DNA from: Methylorubrum thiocyanatum
GTDB lineage: Bacteria; Pseudomonadota; Alphaproteobacteria; Rhizobiales; Beijerinckiaceae
Assembly (NCBI GenBank): GCA_014138645.1
Contig: JACJIB010000007.1
Coordinates: 310,001-374,000, forward strand
Length of the DNA stretch: 64,000 nucleotides
Direction: 5' to 3'
Each line of letters opens with the position of its first letter. The stretch's first letter is position 1. The position numbers and the translations under genes were made by a program. This document shows positions 1-9,191 of this stretch, piece by piece. The notes below the pieces were generated by a model. That model worked only from the letters and a program-made list of their open reading frames with translations. It was not told the DNA's origin and ran no database searches.

Positions 1-546
1 GGTCGTCGTAAGCGACGTCACCGTGAAATAGAGGGCGTCGACCGGTGTCTGGATCGCCGGATTGCCGCCGTGTTGGGTGGCGTAGACGATGCCCGTCATG
101 ACGAACACGAACACCACCAGGTTCGTGGCCGCGAGGATCGCGTCCTCGTTGCGGCGGAACAGGTCGCTGTCCTGCCGCAGCCGCTCCAGCAGGTGGTAGG
201 TGCGCAGTAGGCGCAGCGTCCGCAGGATGCGCAGGAAGCCGACGCCCTCGACCACGACGGGCGCGAGGAACGAAGCCACCGCCACGAGGTCCGTCCACGT
301 GCTCAGGTGCCGGAACTCGCGCAGCGACGCGCGGCTGATGAGCAGTCGAGCGGCGAAGTCGGCCAGGACGCAGGCGCCCACCGCGAGGTCGCAGGCGACG
401 ATCCACGGCGACAGCGGCAGGAACGAGCTGATGACGACGAAGGCGATGGTCGCCACGTCGAACACCAGCAGGGCGTAGCGAAAGCGGTGAGCGCCCCGCG
501 AGTCGCCCTCGTACAGCTCGCGCAGCGTCGCGGTGATCATCGTCAT
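1..546 (-). CDS. Voltage-gated potassium/ion channel, 3' end outside window
   Basis: Reading leftward from an ATG at 546, the frame stays open to the window edge (about 181 residues seen). Several hydrophobic segments are visible. One is an S4-like helix with regularly spaced arginines (FLRILRTLRLLRTYHLLERL, about residues 104-123), the voltage-sensor signature of six-helix cation channels. The pore helix begins just before the edge (DALYFTVTSLTTT); in potassium channels this runs directly into the GFGD-type selectivity filter, which would lie outside the window. I call it a membrane potassium-type channel from these two elements. Ion selectivity cannot be confirmed because the filter is missing. 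An alternative ATG lies two codons downstream, at 540. Confidence 0.8.
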   Translation of the reverse strand, partial: MTMITATLRELYEGDSRGAHRFRYALLVFDVATIAFVVISSFLPLSPWIVACDLAVGACVLADFAARLLISRASLREFRHLSTWTDLVAVASFLAPVVVEGVGFLRILRTLRLLRTYHLLERLRQDSDLFRRNEDAILAATNLVVFVFVMTGIVYATQHGGNPAIQTPVDALYFTVTSLTTT

Positions 547-574
547 CGGTCGTGTGACAGGAAGGGTCTGGATC

Positions 575-751
575 TCAGGAATCCCGTGTAATCGCGTATC
601 CGGCCACGGCTCCTACGGCATCGCCGGATAGCCAGGACAGGAGCATGAGCACCCCCACCCCGAGGAGCAGGACCCCCACGAGGGCGAGGATGAGGTCCGA
701 CAGGCGGCCTTCGATGGCGCCGGGACGACGCGGCGGCAACTGACGGGGCAT
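575..751 (-). CDS. Small single-span membrane protein, 58 aa
   Basis: The short reading frame starts at ATG 751 and ends with TGA at 575. It has a basic, proline-rich start (MPRQLPPRRPGAIEGRL) and one long hydrophobic helix (about residues 19-42: LILALVGVLLLGVGVLMLLS). It lies about 30 bp upstream of the ion-channel gene on the same strand and may be co-transcribed with it. I do not recognise a family. The single strong helix, the basic N-terminus and the position make it a plausible small inner-membrane protein. A 72-codon overlapping frame on the same strand is arginine-rich and looks like a shadow. Confidence 0.5.
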   Translation of the reverse strand: MPRQLPPRRPGAIEGRLSDLILALVGVLLLGVGVLMLLSWLSGDAVGAVAGYAITRDS

Positions 752-819
752 GATGCTTCACCCGCTTCCGGGGAGTGGACGATGACGTCGCGCTCCGGCG
801 GAGCGCGACAGGTGCCGGC

Positions 820-2016
820 TCAGTGGTGGGTCGGGCGGGCCGGGGCGAGGCGCAGGACCAGCGCCCCCGCGGCCATGCAGGCGAGAGAGCCGATCAGCAC
901 GCCGACCTTGGTCTCGGCCTCAAGCTCCGGGGCGTTCGCGAAGGCGAGCAGGCCGATGAACAGGCTCATGGTGAAGCCGACGCCGCAGAGGAGGGAGACG
1001 CCGTAGATCTGGGCCCAGGTCGCATGGGCCGGGCGCTGCGCCAGTCCGAGCCTCACCGCGGCGATGACGAGACCAAACACACCAACCTGCTTGCCCACAA
1101 ACAGCCCGAGCGCCACGCCGAGCGTGACCGGGTCGAGCAGCATGCGCGGCGTGATCCCGGCGAGCGACACGCCCGCGTTGGCGAAGCCGAAGACGGGCAG
1201 GATGAGGTAGGCCGACCAGGGATGGACCGCGTGCTCGAGGATGTGGAGCGGCGAGGTCGGATCGTCCGGCTTGCCGACGCTGAGACGGAGCGGAACCGTC
1301 AGCGCCAGCAGCACGCCGGCGATGGTGGCGTGGACGCCCGACTTGAGCACGAACACCCACAGCACCGCGCCGAGCAGCAGGTAGGGCCACAGGCGGGCGA
1401 CGCCGGCCTTGTTCATCCCGTAGAGGACCGCGAGCGTGACCGCCGCCCCGCCGAGCATCGGCAGCGACAGGTCGGCGGTATAGAAGGCCGCGATGATGAG
1501 GACTGCGCCCAGGTCGTCGATGATGGCGAGCGCCGTCAGGAACACCTTGAGCGAGACCGGCACCCGGGGGCCGAGCAGCGCCAGCACGCCGAGCGCGAAG
1601 GCGATGTCGGTGGCGGCGGGAATCGCCCAGCCGCGCAGGGTTTCGGGCGAGTTCCAGTTCACGGCGGCGTAGACGATGGCCGGGACCGCCATGCCGCCGA
1701 GCGCGGCCAGCCCCGGCAGGACGCGGTCGGGCCAGGTGCGCAGGCGCCCGTCGAGCACCTCGCGCTTGATCTCCAGACCGACGAGCAGGAAGAACACCGC
1801 CATCAGGGCGTCGTTGATCCAGTGCAGGACCGATAGGGGACCGACGTAGGCCTTCAGCGCGGCGAAGTAGGTGTCCGCCAGCGGCGAGTTGGCGATCACC
1901 AGGGCGAGCGCGGCGCTCGCCATCAGGACGAGGCCGCCGCCGGCGTCGCTAGTCAGGACGTTGCGCAGGGCCGACAGGGGACGGCGGCGAGGCCGCGAGG
2001 CGGTGAGCAAGGGCAC
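820..2016 (-). CDS. nhaA: Na+/H+ antiporter NhaA
   Basis: This is an inner-membrane electrogenic sodium/proton antiporter of about 398 residues, the usual NhaA length. Visible signatures are TDIAFALG near residue 137 and the aspartate pair in AIIDDLGAVL near residues 167-168, which correspond to the ion-binding aspartates of NhaA. About eleven hydrophobic helices follow. The frame is open further upstream, to 2223, but that extension is arginine-rich and unlike NhaA. I chose the GTG at 2016 because it is preceded by GGAG and gives a normal N-terminus (PLSALRNVLTSD just before the first helix). It sits downstream of, and on the same strand as, the SulP gene. Confidence 0.93.
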   Translation of the reverse strand: MPLLTASRPRRRPLSALRNVLTSDAGGGLVLMASAALALVIANSPLADTYFAALKAYVGPLSVLHWINDALMAVFFLLVGLEIKREVLDGRLRTWPDRVLPGLAALGGMAVPAIVYAAVNWNSPETLRGWAIPAATDIAFALGVLALLGPRVPVSLKVFLTALAIIDDLGAVLIIAAFYTADLSLPMLGGAAVTLAVLYGMNKAGVARLWPYLLLGAVLWVFVLKSGVHATIAGVLLALTVPLRLSVGKPDDPTSPLHILEHAVHPWSAYLILPVFGFANAGVSLAGITPRMLLDPVTLGVALGLFVGKQVGVFGLVIAAVRLGLAQRPAHATWAQIYGVSLLCGVGFTMSLFIGLLAFANAPELEAETKVGVLIGSLACMAAGALVLRLAPARPTHH

Positions 2017-2256
2017 GGGACTCCGGCGCTGGCGGCCCGACCAGCGCTCGTCCTGCCGGTCCGACCGACGGACCGCGCACCCTGCGCGGGCTATCGCATC
2101 CAAGCCGGACAGGGACAACCCGTCCCGCACCGGATCCCCAGGGGAGGCGCCAAAATTCGCCGGCGTGTCGTGTAACCGGCGGCAGGCCAAGCCTAAAGGC
2201 CTTGGGTCGGGCGGCACGGGCACGTGTCCCCGCCTGCGCCCATGCCTCTTCCCCGG

Positions 2257-3741
2257 TCAGTGGCCGGGTGCGACCAATGCAGCCCCCGGCTTGTCATGGG
2301 TGCCGAGCCGTTCGACCATCGTGGCCGTGGCCTCGTTCATGCCGATGACCTCGACCGGGATGCCGTGGTGCCGGAACTTGAGTACGACCCGGTCGAGGGC
2401 GTTGACGCTGGTGACGTCCCAGAAGTGCGCGGCCGTGAGGTCGAGCACGACGCCCCGGAGATCCTCCTCGCGGAAGTCGAAGGCGGAGTGGAACGCCTCG
2501 GCGGTGGCGAAGAAGATCTGGCCGGTCACCTTGTAGGTGCGAACCGCACGGGCCTCGTCGCGCAAGGACGCGACGCCGAAGAACTTGGTGACCTTGTGAG
2601 CGAAGAACAGGCCGCTGAGGATCACCCCGAACAGCACGCCCTTGGCGAGGTCGTGGGTGGCCACGACGACCACGACGGTGCCGAGCATGACGAAGCTCGA
2701 CGACTTCGGATGGGTCACCAGCGTGTGGAAGGACTTCCACTGGAAGGTGTTGATCGAGACCATGATCATGACCGCGACCAGCGCCGCCATCGGAATCTGC
2801 GCCACGTAGGGGCCGAGTACGACGATCAGGAACAGCAGGAACACGCCGGAGAACAGGGTCGAGAGCCGCCCCCGGCCGCCGGAGGAGACATTGATTACCG
2901 ACTGGCCGATCATGGCGCAGCCGGCCATGCCGCCGAGGAACCCGGAGGCGATGTTGGCGACGCCCTGGCCGGCGCACTCGCGGTTCTTGTTCGAGGTCGT
3001 GTCGGTCATCTCGTCGACGATGGCCGCAGTCATCAGGCTTTCCAGCAGGCCAACCATGGTGAGTGTCAGCGACACCGGCAGGATGATGCGCAGAGTCTCC
3101 CAGGTGAACGACACCTGCGGCAGGGCCACCCAGGGCAATTCGCTCGGGAGCGCGCCCATGTCGCCGACTTTGTGGATGCCGAGGCCGAGGTATATCGAGA
3201 CGCCGGTCAGTAGGACGATGGTGACCAGCGGCGAGGGTACCGCCTTGGTGAGGTACGGCAGGCCGTAGATGATGCCGAGGCCGACCGCCGTTATCAGGTA
3301 GACGGTGGTGCTTTGGCCGATGAGTTCCGGCATCTGCGCCAGGAAGATCAGGATGGCCAGGGCGTTCACGAACCCGGTCACGACCGAGCGCGAGACGAAG
3401 CGCATCAGGTTGCCGAGCCTGAGCGCGCCGGCGGCGATCTGGAGGAGGCCGGTGAGGATGGTGGCGGCGAACAGATAGCCGACGCCATGGTCCTTCACGA
3501 GGCCCACCATCAGGAGCGCCATGGCGCCTGTTGCGGCGGAGATCATGGCGGGCCGCCCGCCCGCGAAGGCGGTGACGACGGCGATGCAGAACGAGGCATA
3601 GAGGCCGACCTTCGGGTCGACGCCGGCGATGATGGAGAAGGCGATGGCCTCGGGGATGAGGGCGAGGGCCACGACGGCGCCAGCCAGCAACTCGCGCGTG
3701 ACGTTCGGAGCCCACTCGCTCCGTAGGTGGACGAGATCCAT
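2257..3741 (-). CDS. SulP-family anion transporter with STAS domain
   Basis: This is a membrane transporter of the SulP (SLC26) family for sulfate, bicarbonate or similar anions, about 494 aa. Family motifs include the N-terminal ALALIPEAIAFSIIAG segment and the GGMAGCAMIGQS segment, followed by multiple helices and a C-terminal cytoplasmic STAS domain (about residues 390-490, from YKVTGQIFFATAEAF). The long frame starts at 3843, but the ATG at 3741 (MDLVHLRSEWAPN) is the family-like start and has GGAAAG upstream. The substrate is not determined by sequence. Nearby sulfite-handling genes make sulfate plausible, but bicarbonate is equally possible for this short-N-terminus type. Confidence 0.88.
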   Translation of the reverse strand: MDLVHLRSEWAPNVTRELLAGAVVALALIPEAIAFSIIAGVDPKVGLYASFCIAVVTAFAGGRPAMISAATGAMALLMVGLVKDHGVGYLFAATILTGLLQIAAGALRLGNLMRFVSRSVVTGFVNALAILIFLAQMPELIGQSTTVYLITAVGLGIIYGLPYLTKAVPSPLVTIVLLTGVSIYLGLGIHKVGDMGALPSELPWVALPQVSFTWETLRIILPVSLTLTMVGLLESLMTAAIVDEMTDTTSNKNRECAGQGVANIASGFLGGMAGCAMIGQSVINVSSGGRGRLSTLFSGVFLLFLIVVLGPYVAQIPMAALVAVMIMVSINTFQWKSFHTLVTHPKSSSFVMLGTVVVVVATHDLAKGVLFGVILSGLFFAHKVTKFFGVASLRDEARAVRTYKVTGQIFFATAEAFHSAFDFREEDLRGVVLDLTAAHFWDVTSVNALDRVVLKFRHHGIPVEVIGMNEATATMVERLGTHDKPGAALVAPGH

Positions 3742-4000
3742 TGTTGTGAAAGGCTTTCCTTGTCCCAGGCGCGTTCGGTACGTCGCATGGGGCGCGCAAC
3801 AGGGCCGGTCGGCCTCCTCGGAGGTCCGCGACTCAGGCACCACGATTTGCGTTATCCGGCGGATTGGCGGCCGGAAGAGCCACCCGGGCTTTCACCGGGT
3901 CCGGTCTTGTGGGGGAACCATAACCCAAGTGTTCGCTGCAGCGCAATGCGGCGGGTACGTCCGATTCCCGACCGGGGCAGCGGGATGCCGCGGATGATCG

Positions 4001-4213
4001 TTAGAGGTCGAGGACACCGAGCGCCGCGCCGATGAAAAGAAGGCCACCGAGCACGGCTGCGAAGATCGCGCGAGCCCGGACCCAGGCACCACCCTCGTTG
4101 TCGTTGCAAGCCGCCGGCGGCGTGCAGGTTCGACGCCGCCACTTGCGGGTCGAGCAGGGCGCTTCCCGGAAACTCGGCGTGGGCGGGCTATCGGACTGGT
4201 GGCGACACGACAT
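4001..4213 (-). CDS. Possible small membrane protein (doubtful)
   Basis: The last 25 or so codons encode a good transmembrane helix (AIFAAVLGGLLFIGAALGVL), ending four residues later at a stop at 4001. The N-terminal half of the frame looks non-coding (arginine/serine/cysteine-rich), so the real start may be an internal codon near ACNDNEGG. There is no recognised family and no convincing ribosome-binding site. It lies in the otherwise gene-poor stretch between the SulP gene and the Crp/Fnr gene. Confidence 0.3.
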   Translation of the reverse strand: MSCRHQSDSPPTPSFREAPCSTRKWRRRTCTPPAACNDNEGGAWVRARAIFAAVLGGLLFIGAALGVLDL

Positions 4214-4359
4214 AGGCGAACCGCGGGGGTGTTACTGCCTTCCTGCGGGACGGCTCCGGGATACTACATGGCTCGCCACTTACTGCCAGTACGGCTTGGT
4301 ACCCATCGGCCAGGGCGACGACCGACACGAGGCGCTTGGCACCCTGGCCGAGCACCCGC

Positions 4360-4700
4360 GCGCGTCATCCGGCCCAGCGGGCGTAGCGTCGCTCTTCGCA
4401 AGGCTCGAAGTAGCGCCCGAACGACACCCGCACGTCCATCTCTTCTTGAGGGTCCCGGGGGTAAGCGGCTCCTTGTGCAAAGTGACGCCGCGCAGCGTCA
4501 CGGCTCTGAGCTCTGGCAGGATCTCGTCGGGCATGAAGGGGCCGCGCTCGGCGATGAGCTCGGCTATCTCCTGCATGACACGGTCCCAAAAACTTCGCAG
4601 CCCGGAAGGTCGAGCTGCTTCTCGACCTTCCAGCGGCGAGCCTGGACGCGTGTGGCTTCGATCTCAAGATCATGTAGCCTCCCAGCTCGACCACTCCGCG
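4360..4700 (-). pseudogene. Degenerate gene remnant split over several frames
   Basis: Protein-like segments lie in different frames of the minus strand. First is DLEIEATRVQARRWKVEKQL. Next is FWDRVMQEIAELIAERGPFM continuing to LRAVTLRGVTLHKEPLTP. Last comes MDVRVSFGRYFEPCEERRYA, ending at a stop near 4365. Each piece has natural amino-acid composition but they are joined only by frame changes, so I read this as a decayed gene. The family is not recognised. Most of 3742-4988 holds nothing else I can support. Confidence 0.4.
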
Positions 4701-4988
4701 CAGCGACCGCTTGCGAGCGAAGAGCGGCTATTCCAGCGGCTGTGACAGAAGGTCCGGAAGTGGCGCACAGCCGAACAAACGGCGTGCGAACTCCTGACCC
4801 ATTGCAGACGGTCGGAATGTCCGCTTCCAGGCAGTTCAATGGACCCGGTTCGGCAACTTCTGGCCAGTAGTGGCCTGTCTGCTCTGGGGAGGGCTTGCCA
4901 AAAAGAGCAGACAAGGCCCTACCGAACCAACCCAGTCGTAAAGCTCGATTGGCGTCGGCCTCAAAAATGGACACCAGCACGCCGCCAG

Positions 4989-5663
4989 TCACCGCCGCCC
5001 GGCGGCCTCCAAGCGGGTCCGGTCAACAATCTCGACCGCGCCTCGACGAAGTTCGATCAGGCCCGCCTCGGCCCATTGTGCCAGAATGCGGCTCACCACC
5101 TCGCGCACGCTTCCGACATCGTCCGCGAGCTTTTGATGGGTCACCGCGGCGACGCCCCGCGGATCGGCTTCAGCGAGGAGGCGTTGCGCGAGGCGCTGCT
5201 TCAGCGGTGCGAACGCGACCTCGTCGATCAGCGTGAACAGGCCGGACATCAATCGCGTGTAGTCATCCATGACGAATCTGCGGAACGCCGCGCTGTCGCC
5301 GATCAGGTGCTGGAACGTGCCGACCGGCAGGGCCGCGAGTTCGGTCCGCTCCTCGGCCACGCTCTGCGCCGGAAAGGTGCCGCCGGACAGGAGACACTGA
5401 GTGGTGAGGGGGCAGGTGCCGCCCGGGCCAACCTTGTAGATCAGCACCTCGCGTCCGCCCTCCGACATCCGGAAGATCCGCGTGCGTCCCTCCAGGCACA
5501 TCAGGTAGTTGGCACACTCGCCATTTAGTTCGTAGGCGATGGCGCCTGCATCCAGCACCGGGAAATGCACGGTTCCCCGAGCGATCTGAAGATGCGCCGG
5601 GCTGAGAGCTTGAAGAAGCGGAAACCGGTCGATCCACCGCTCGACCTTTTGGGCATCCGTCAT
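4989..5663 (-). CDS. Crp/Fnr-family transcriptional regulator
   Basis: This is a cytoplasmic DNA-binding regulator of 224 aa, typical for the Crp/Fnr family. Residues about 15-135 form the cyclic-nucleotide-binding-like beta barrel; residues about 150-215 form the winged helix-turn-helix, with recognition region VTHQKLADDVGSVREVVSRI. It lacks the N-terminal cysteine cluster of oxygen-sensing Fnr, so it is probably not an Fe-S sensor; the effector is unknown. The ATG at 5663 begins the natural N-terminus (MTDAQKVERWIDRFPL), while the upstream open extension is low-complexity. It is divergent from the exported pentapeptide-repeat gene, with a perfect palindrome between them that could be its operator. 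Confidence 0.9.
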   Translation of the reverse strand: MTDAQKVERWIDRFPLLQALSPAHLQIARGTVHFPVLDAGAIAYELNGECANYLMCLEGRTRIFRMSEGGREVLIYKVGPGGTCPLTTQCLLSGGTFPAQSVAEERTELAALPVGTFQHLIGDSAAFRRFVMDDYTRLMSGLFTLIDEVAFAPLKQRLAQRLLAEADPRGVAAVTHQKLADDVGSVREVVSRILAQWAEAGLIELRRGAVEIVDRTRLEAAGRR

Positions 5664-5744
5664 GGCTGGCGTGGTCCCCCGGCCATGACGACGGGTTGAT
5701 CGTCCGGCGCGCGTTGCGTTTTCCTCCCGCCGCGCCGGATTTGT

Positions 5745-5758
5745 GTGACCTGGGTCAC
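5745..5758. promoter_or_regulatory. Perfect palindrome, candidate Crp/Fnr-type operator
   Basis: GTGACC-TG-GGTCAC is a perfect 14-bp inverted repeat in the 185-bp gap between the divergent Crp/Fnr gene (start 5663) and the pentapeptide-repeat gene (start 5849). Crp/Fnr proteins bind dyads of this kind (half site TGWGA or TGAYC). Assignment to the adjacent regulator is inferred from position. Confidence 0.5.
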
Positions 5759-5848
5759 CGACCGGGTGCAGCGGCCCGGCATAGCATCGCGACACAACGA
5801 ACACGATAAGGGTGCCCGCCATGCGTGGCGCCCGCCGGGAGTAAACCG

Positions 5849-6649
5849 ATGCGCCGCTTAGCCCTCAGCTTCATGCTCGCCGTCTTCGCTGCCGGCCCCG
5901 CCGCGGCCGAACAAGATCTGCTGCTCGGAGCCGACATGTCCTCGCCTGCCATGACGAAGGCCGAGATGAGCCGCGCCGACGTAGAGGCGATGATCCAGGC
6001 CGCGGACGGTAAGCCCATCGACCTGCACGACAAGGCGCTGTCGGGCCTCGATCTCTCCGGGTTGAATCTCCGGGGCGTCAACTTACGAACTGCGCGCCTG
6101 AACAAGGCCAATCTACGCGGCGCCGACCTCAGCGGCGCAAACCTCGAACAGGCATGGCTCCTGAAGGCAGACCTTTCCGGGGCCAAGCTCGCGGACGCGA
6201 AAATGTTCGGCATCACTGCGCGGGAGGCCAACCTCAGCGGGGCCGACCTCAGCCGGTCCATGCCCATCGGCGATTTCAAGGGCGCCAACATGAGCAGCGC
6301 CACGCTGGTCGATCTCAAGGGCGGAGCCAACATCAAGAATCAGTCCATGGGTCTGATGCGGGCGGTGTTCACCTCGGTGAACCTGTCGGGCGCGAACCTC
6401 AAGGGAGCCAACCTCGGCCGGTCACGCCTGGAGTATGCGAATCTTAAGGATGCCGATCTCACTGGCGTGGTGCTGATGGGCTCAGACTTGTCCGGGGCCA
6501 ATTTGACCGGTGCTACGGTCACGGGCGCGGACTTCAAGAACGTCGATGTCAGCGGCGCTCGTCTCATCGACCTCCAAGGTCAGTCCGAGGCCAAGGACTG
6601 GGCGGAGAGGGTGAACATCGACCGTGCCGTCACTCAGGCATCCGATTGA
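5849..6649 (+). CDS. Exported pentapeptide-repeat protein
   Basis: The protein has 266 aa and an N-terminal signal peptide (MRRLALSFMLAVFAAGPAAA, cleavage after AAA). Tandem pentapeptide repeats of the A(D/N)LxG type follow in two blocks (about residues 65-145 and 170-245), which should form a right-handed quadrilateral beta-helix in the periplasm. The ATG at 5849 is chosen because it has GGGAG seven bases upstream and opens directly with the signal peptide. The repeats are interrupted around residues 150-170 by a segment with a different pattern. Substrate or partner is unknown. The divergent Crp/Fnr gene is the likely regulator. Confidence 0.85.
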   Translation: MRRLALSFMLAVFAAGPAAAEQDLLLGADMSSPAMTKAEMSRADVEAMIQAADGKPIDLHDKALSGLDLSGLNLRGVNLRTARLNKANLRGADLSGANLEQAWLLKADLSGAKLADAKMFGITAREANLSGADLSRSMPIGDFKGANMSSATLVDLKGGANIKNQSMGLMRAVFTSVNLSGANLKGANLGRSRLEYANLKDADLTGVVLMGSDLSGANLTGATVTGADFKNVDVSGARLIDLQGQSEAKDWAERVNIDRAVTQASD

Positions 6650-6926
6650 TCCGCCCGTTCACCAACCTGACGGCCCGCCTCTGACCTCAACGGTTTCTGT
6701 CTCAAGAAACCTAGTCAGCGGTAATCTACAACGTTCCCTGATATCAGCGAAGCCGCAAACTCGGGTTGCCCAATCGACAAGACTGGCTTCAAGCCAAAGC
6801 ACGACGTTCGTCGTCCCCAGCCAAATCATCGCATCGCGTGATCAAAATGATCGATACGTTCCGTTGGATCGAACGAATGGACGCGGTCATGGTCGTGGCA
6901 GATCCAGTCCGCGAGGTGCACGCACC

Positions 6927-8009
6927 ATGCCCGCAGCAGCCTTTCTCCGATCACGCGCTCTTGCCCTGTCTTCCATCCTGCCCGGCCTGAGCCTTTGCCT
7001 CGCGGTGACGGGCGCCGCCCTCGGGCTGGAGATGGTCGAGAAGCATATCTTCGGCCGTGCGTGGCTGGAGGCTCTGGTCCTCTCCATCGTGCTGGGCACG
7101 GCCGTCCGCACGGCCTGGAACCCTGGTCGGCGCTTCGCTCGCGGTATCGCGTTCGGCGCCAAGACCGTCCTGGAAATCGCCGTCGTCCTGCTCGGCGCCT
7201 CGCTCAGCCTCGGGACGCTGCTCGCGGCCGGGCCGGGGCTCCTCGTCGGCATCGCGGTGGTGGTGGCCCTCGCCATTGCGGCGAGCTACGGCATCGGCCG
7301 AGTTCTCGGGTTGACCCCGCGCCTGGCCATCCTCGTCGCCTGCGGCAACTCGATCTGTGGAAACTCGGCGATCGCGGCGGCGGCCCCGGTGATCGACGCG
7401 GACGGCGAGGACGTCGCCTCTTCCATCGCCTTCACCGCCGTGCTCGGCGTTCTCGTCGTTCTCGGGTTGCCGCTGCTCGTGCCGCTGCTCGGACTCTCAC
7501 CGATGCAGTACGGTGTGCTCGCGGGGCTCACGGTCTACGCCGTGCCGCAGGTTCTCGCCGCAACCGCCCCGGTGGCCGCCCTCAGCGTCCAAGTCGGCAC
7601 CCTGGTCAAGCTGGTCCGCGTGCTGATGCTTGGGCCAGTGGTCCTGGCTCTCTCGCTCGGGATTAGCTGGCTGCGCGCGGGGACGGGCGTGACCGTACCG
7701 CACCGCACGGCCGGCGAGCGCCCCGCCTCGGGCCGGATGCCGCTGCACCGGCTGGTGCCGTGGTTCATCCTCGCCTTCCTGGCCTTGACGGGTCTTCGCT
7801 CCGCGGAGCTCGTTCCCGAAGCGGCTTTGCACCCCATGGCCGCGGCGGCGAACGCGCTGACCATCGTGTCGATGGCGGCCCTCGGCCTCGGCGTCGACGT
7901 GCGCAGCGTCGCCAAGGCGGGACCACGCGTCACCCTGGCGGTAGTCGCTTCGCTCGCCGCCCTGACGGCCGTGAGCCTCGGGCTGATCCGCCTGCTCGGC
8001 ATCGCCTGA
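6927..8009 (+). CDS. YeiH/UPF0324-family membrane transporter
   Basis: This inner-membrane protein of 360 aa has about ten hydrophobic helices. The signature LVACGNSICGNSAIAAAAPV (about residues 134-153) is the hallmark of the YeiH/UPF0324 family, annotated as putative sulfate or sulfite exporters. The ATG at 6927, with GAGGTG upstream, is preferred over the longer non-natural extension. It lies 64 bp upstream of a sulfite oxidase gene on the same strand, and a LysR gene lies beyond. Enterobacterial yeiH is likewise adjacent to the LysR gene yeiE, which is linked to sulfite tolerance. The context supports a role in sulfite or sulfonate export, but no transport activity can be read from sequence. 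Confidence 0.85.
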   Translation: MPAAAFLRSRALALSSILPGLSLCLAVTGAALGLEMVEKHIFGRAWLEALVLSIVLGTAVRTAWNPGRRFARGIAFGAKTVLEIAVVLLGASLSLGTLLAAGPGLLVGIAVVVALAIAASYGIGRVLGLTPRLAILVACGNSICGNSAIAAAAPVIDADGEDVASSIAFTAVLGVLVVLGLPLLVPLLGLSPMQYGVLAGLTVYAVPQVLAATAPVAALSVQVGTLVKLVRVLMLGPVVLALSLGISWLRAGTGVTVPHRTAGERPASGRMPLHRLVPWFILAFLALTGLRSAELVPEAALHPMAAAANALTIVSMAALGLGVDVRSVAKAGPRVTLAVVASLAALTAVSLGLIRLLGIA

Positions 8010-8073
8010 AATAGGCCTGCCACCCGGCGCGTATGAGCGCGTTGGAGTCCGACCTTCTGCGATAGAGACACCC

Positions 8074-9165
8074 ATGTCGAGCTTGACCGAGCGTATGGCG
8101 CGCCTGATCGTTCATGGGGAGCGCCCCTACAATGCCGAGCCACCGCTGACCCGCCTGCGGGCCCGTTACCGGACCCCTGCGGAAGACTTCTACGTCCGCT
8201 CCCACGGCGACCTGCCGGAGATCGACGCCGCCGCATGGCGCCTGTCCGTCGATGGCGCGCATGTCGGTCCCCTCGATCTGTCGCTGGCGGATCTGCGCGC
8301 GCGTTTTCCCGAGGCGACCGTCACGGCCACGATGCAGTGCGCCGGCAACCGCCGCGCCGATATGCGGGCGGTCGCCCCAGTCTCGGGCGATCCTTGGGAC
8401 GGCGGCGCCATCGGGACGGCGGACTGGACCGGCGTCCGCCTCGGCGACGTCCTGCGTGCGGCGGGCGTAGCGCCAGGAGCGAACCTCCACTCGGACCTCC
8501 ATGTGGCCTTCGAGAGCCAAGATGTGGTGGAGGGACGGCCCTACGGCGTCTCGATCCCGCTCGCCAAGGCGGTCGCCGGCGAGACACTGCTGGCCTTCGC
8601 GATGAACGGGGCATCGCTGTTGCCCGAGCACGGCTTCCCCGTGCGGGCCGTCGTGCCGGGCTTCGCGGGCGTGCGCAGCCCGAAATGGCTGAAGCGCATC
8701 ACGGTGCAGGACCATCCCTCGACCAACCCGATGCAAGCCGACGACTACAAGCTGTTCCCGCCGGACGTGACGGCCGAGACCGCCAATCCCGCGAAAGGCC
8801 ACACCATCGAAACGATGCCGCTCAACGCCGCGATCTGCGAGCCCGCGCGCGGAGCCCGGCTCAAGGCGGGCGAGACCACCATTCGCGGGTACGCCATCGC
8901 GGGAGATCGGGCGATCGTGCGCGTCGATGTCTCGGGCGATGGCGGTCGGTCCTGGCATCAAGCTACGCTGGAACACGAGGCCGGCGCTCCCTTCGCCTGG
9001 ACGTTCTGGGAGATCGTGCTGGACCTTCCGTCCGGCGAGCGCGACCTCGTGGTGCGCGCCTGGGACAGCGCCGGGCAGACCCAGCCGGCGCGGCCGGACG
9101 AGACGTGGAACTTCAAGGGCTACCTCAGCGCCTCCTGGCACCGTGTGTGGGTCGAGGTCGCCTGA
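8074..9165 (+). CDS. Molybdopterin-dependent sulfite oxidase, no export signal
   Basis: The 363-aa protein has the sulfite oxidase fold: the oxidoreductase molybdopterin-binding domain (about residues 45-225, molybdenum-ligating Cys89 in TMQCAGNRR) and a C-terminal Mo-co dimerisation domain (about 245-360). It lacks the cytochrome b5 heme domain of animal enzymes and, unusually for bacterial homologues, has no Tat leader, so it resembles the plant-type, oxygen-linked cytoplasmic sulfite oxidase. Predicted reaction: sulfite to sulfate. It follows the YeiH-type transporter with 64 bp spacing and is probably in the same operon. Another, exported sulfite dehydrogenase pair lies at 13.6-15.1 kb. 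Confidence 0.9.
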   Translation: MSSLTERMARLIVHGERPYNAEPPLTRLRARYRTPAEDFYVRSHGDLPEIDAAAWRLSVDGAHVGPLDLSLADLRARFPEATVTATMQCAGNRRADMRAVAPVSGDPWDGGAIGTADWTGVRLGDVLRAAGVAPGANLHSDLHVAFESQDVVEGRPYGVSIPLAKAVAGETLLAFAMNGASLLPEHGFPVRAVVPGFAGVRSPKWLKRITVQDHPSTNPMQADDYKLFPPDVTAETANPAKGHTIETMPLNAAICEPARGARLKAGETTIRGYAIAGDRAIVRVDVSGDGGRSWHQATLEHEAGAPFAWTFWEIVLDLPSGERDLVVRAWDSAGQTQPARPDETWNFKGYLSASWHRVWVEVA

Positions 9166-9168
9166 AGG

Positions 9169-9191
9169 GCCGCCCCCCGTCAGGGGGCGGC
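9169..9191. terminator. Hairpin between convergent genes
   Basis: A nine-base-pair perfect stem GCCGCCCCC/GGGGGCGGC with a five-base loop lies exactly between the convergent sulfite oxidase and LysR genes, overlapping the LysR stop codon. No clear T-tract follows on either strand, so it may be a weak bidirectional terminator. Confidence 0.45.

Noticed and set aside
775..3213. Long plus-strand reading frames opposite the NhaA and SulP genes
   Set aside because: They are rich in Arg, Asp, Glu and Gly with no domain, while the minus strand encodes clear transporters. They are codon-bias shadows of GC-rich genes.
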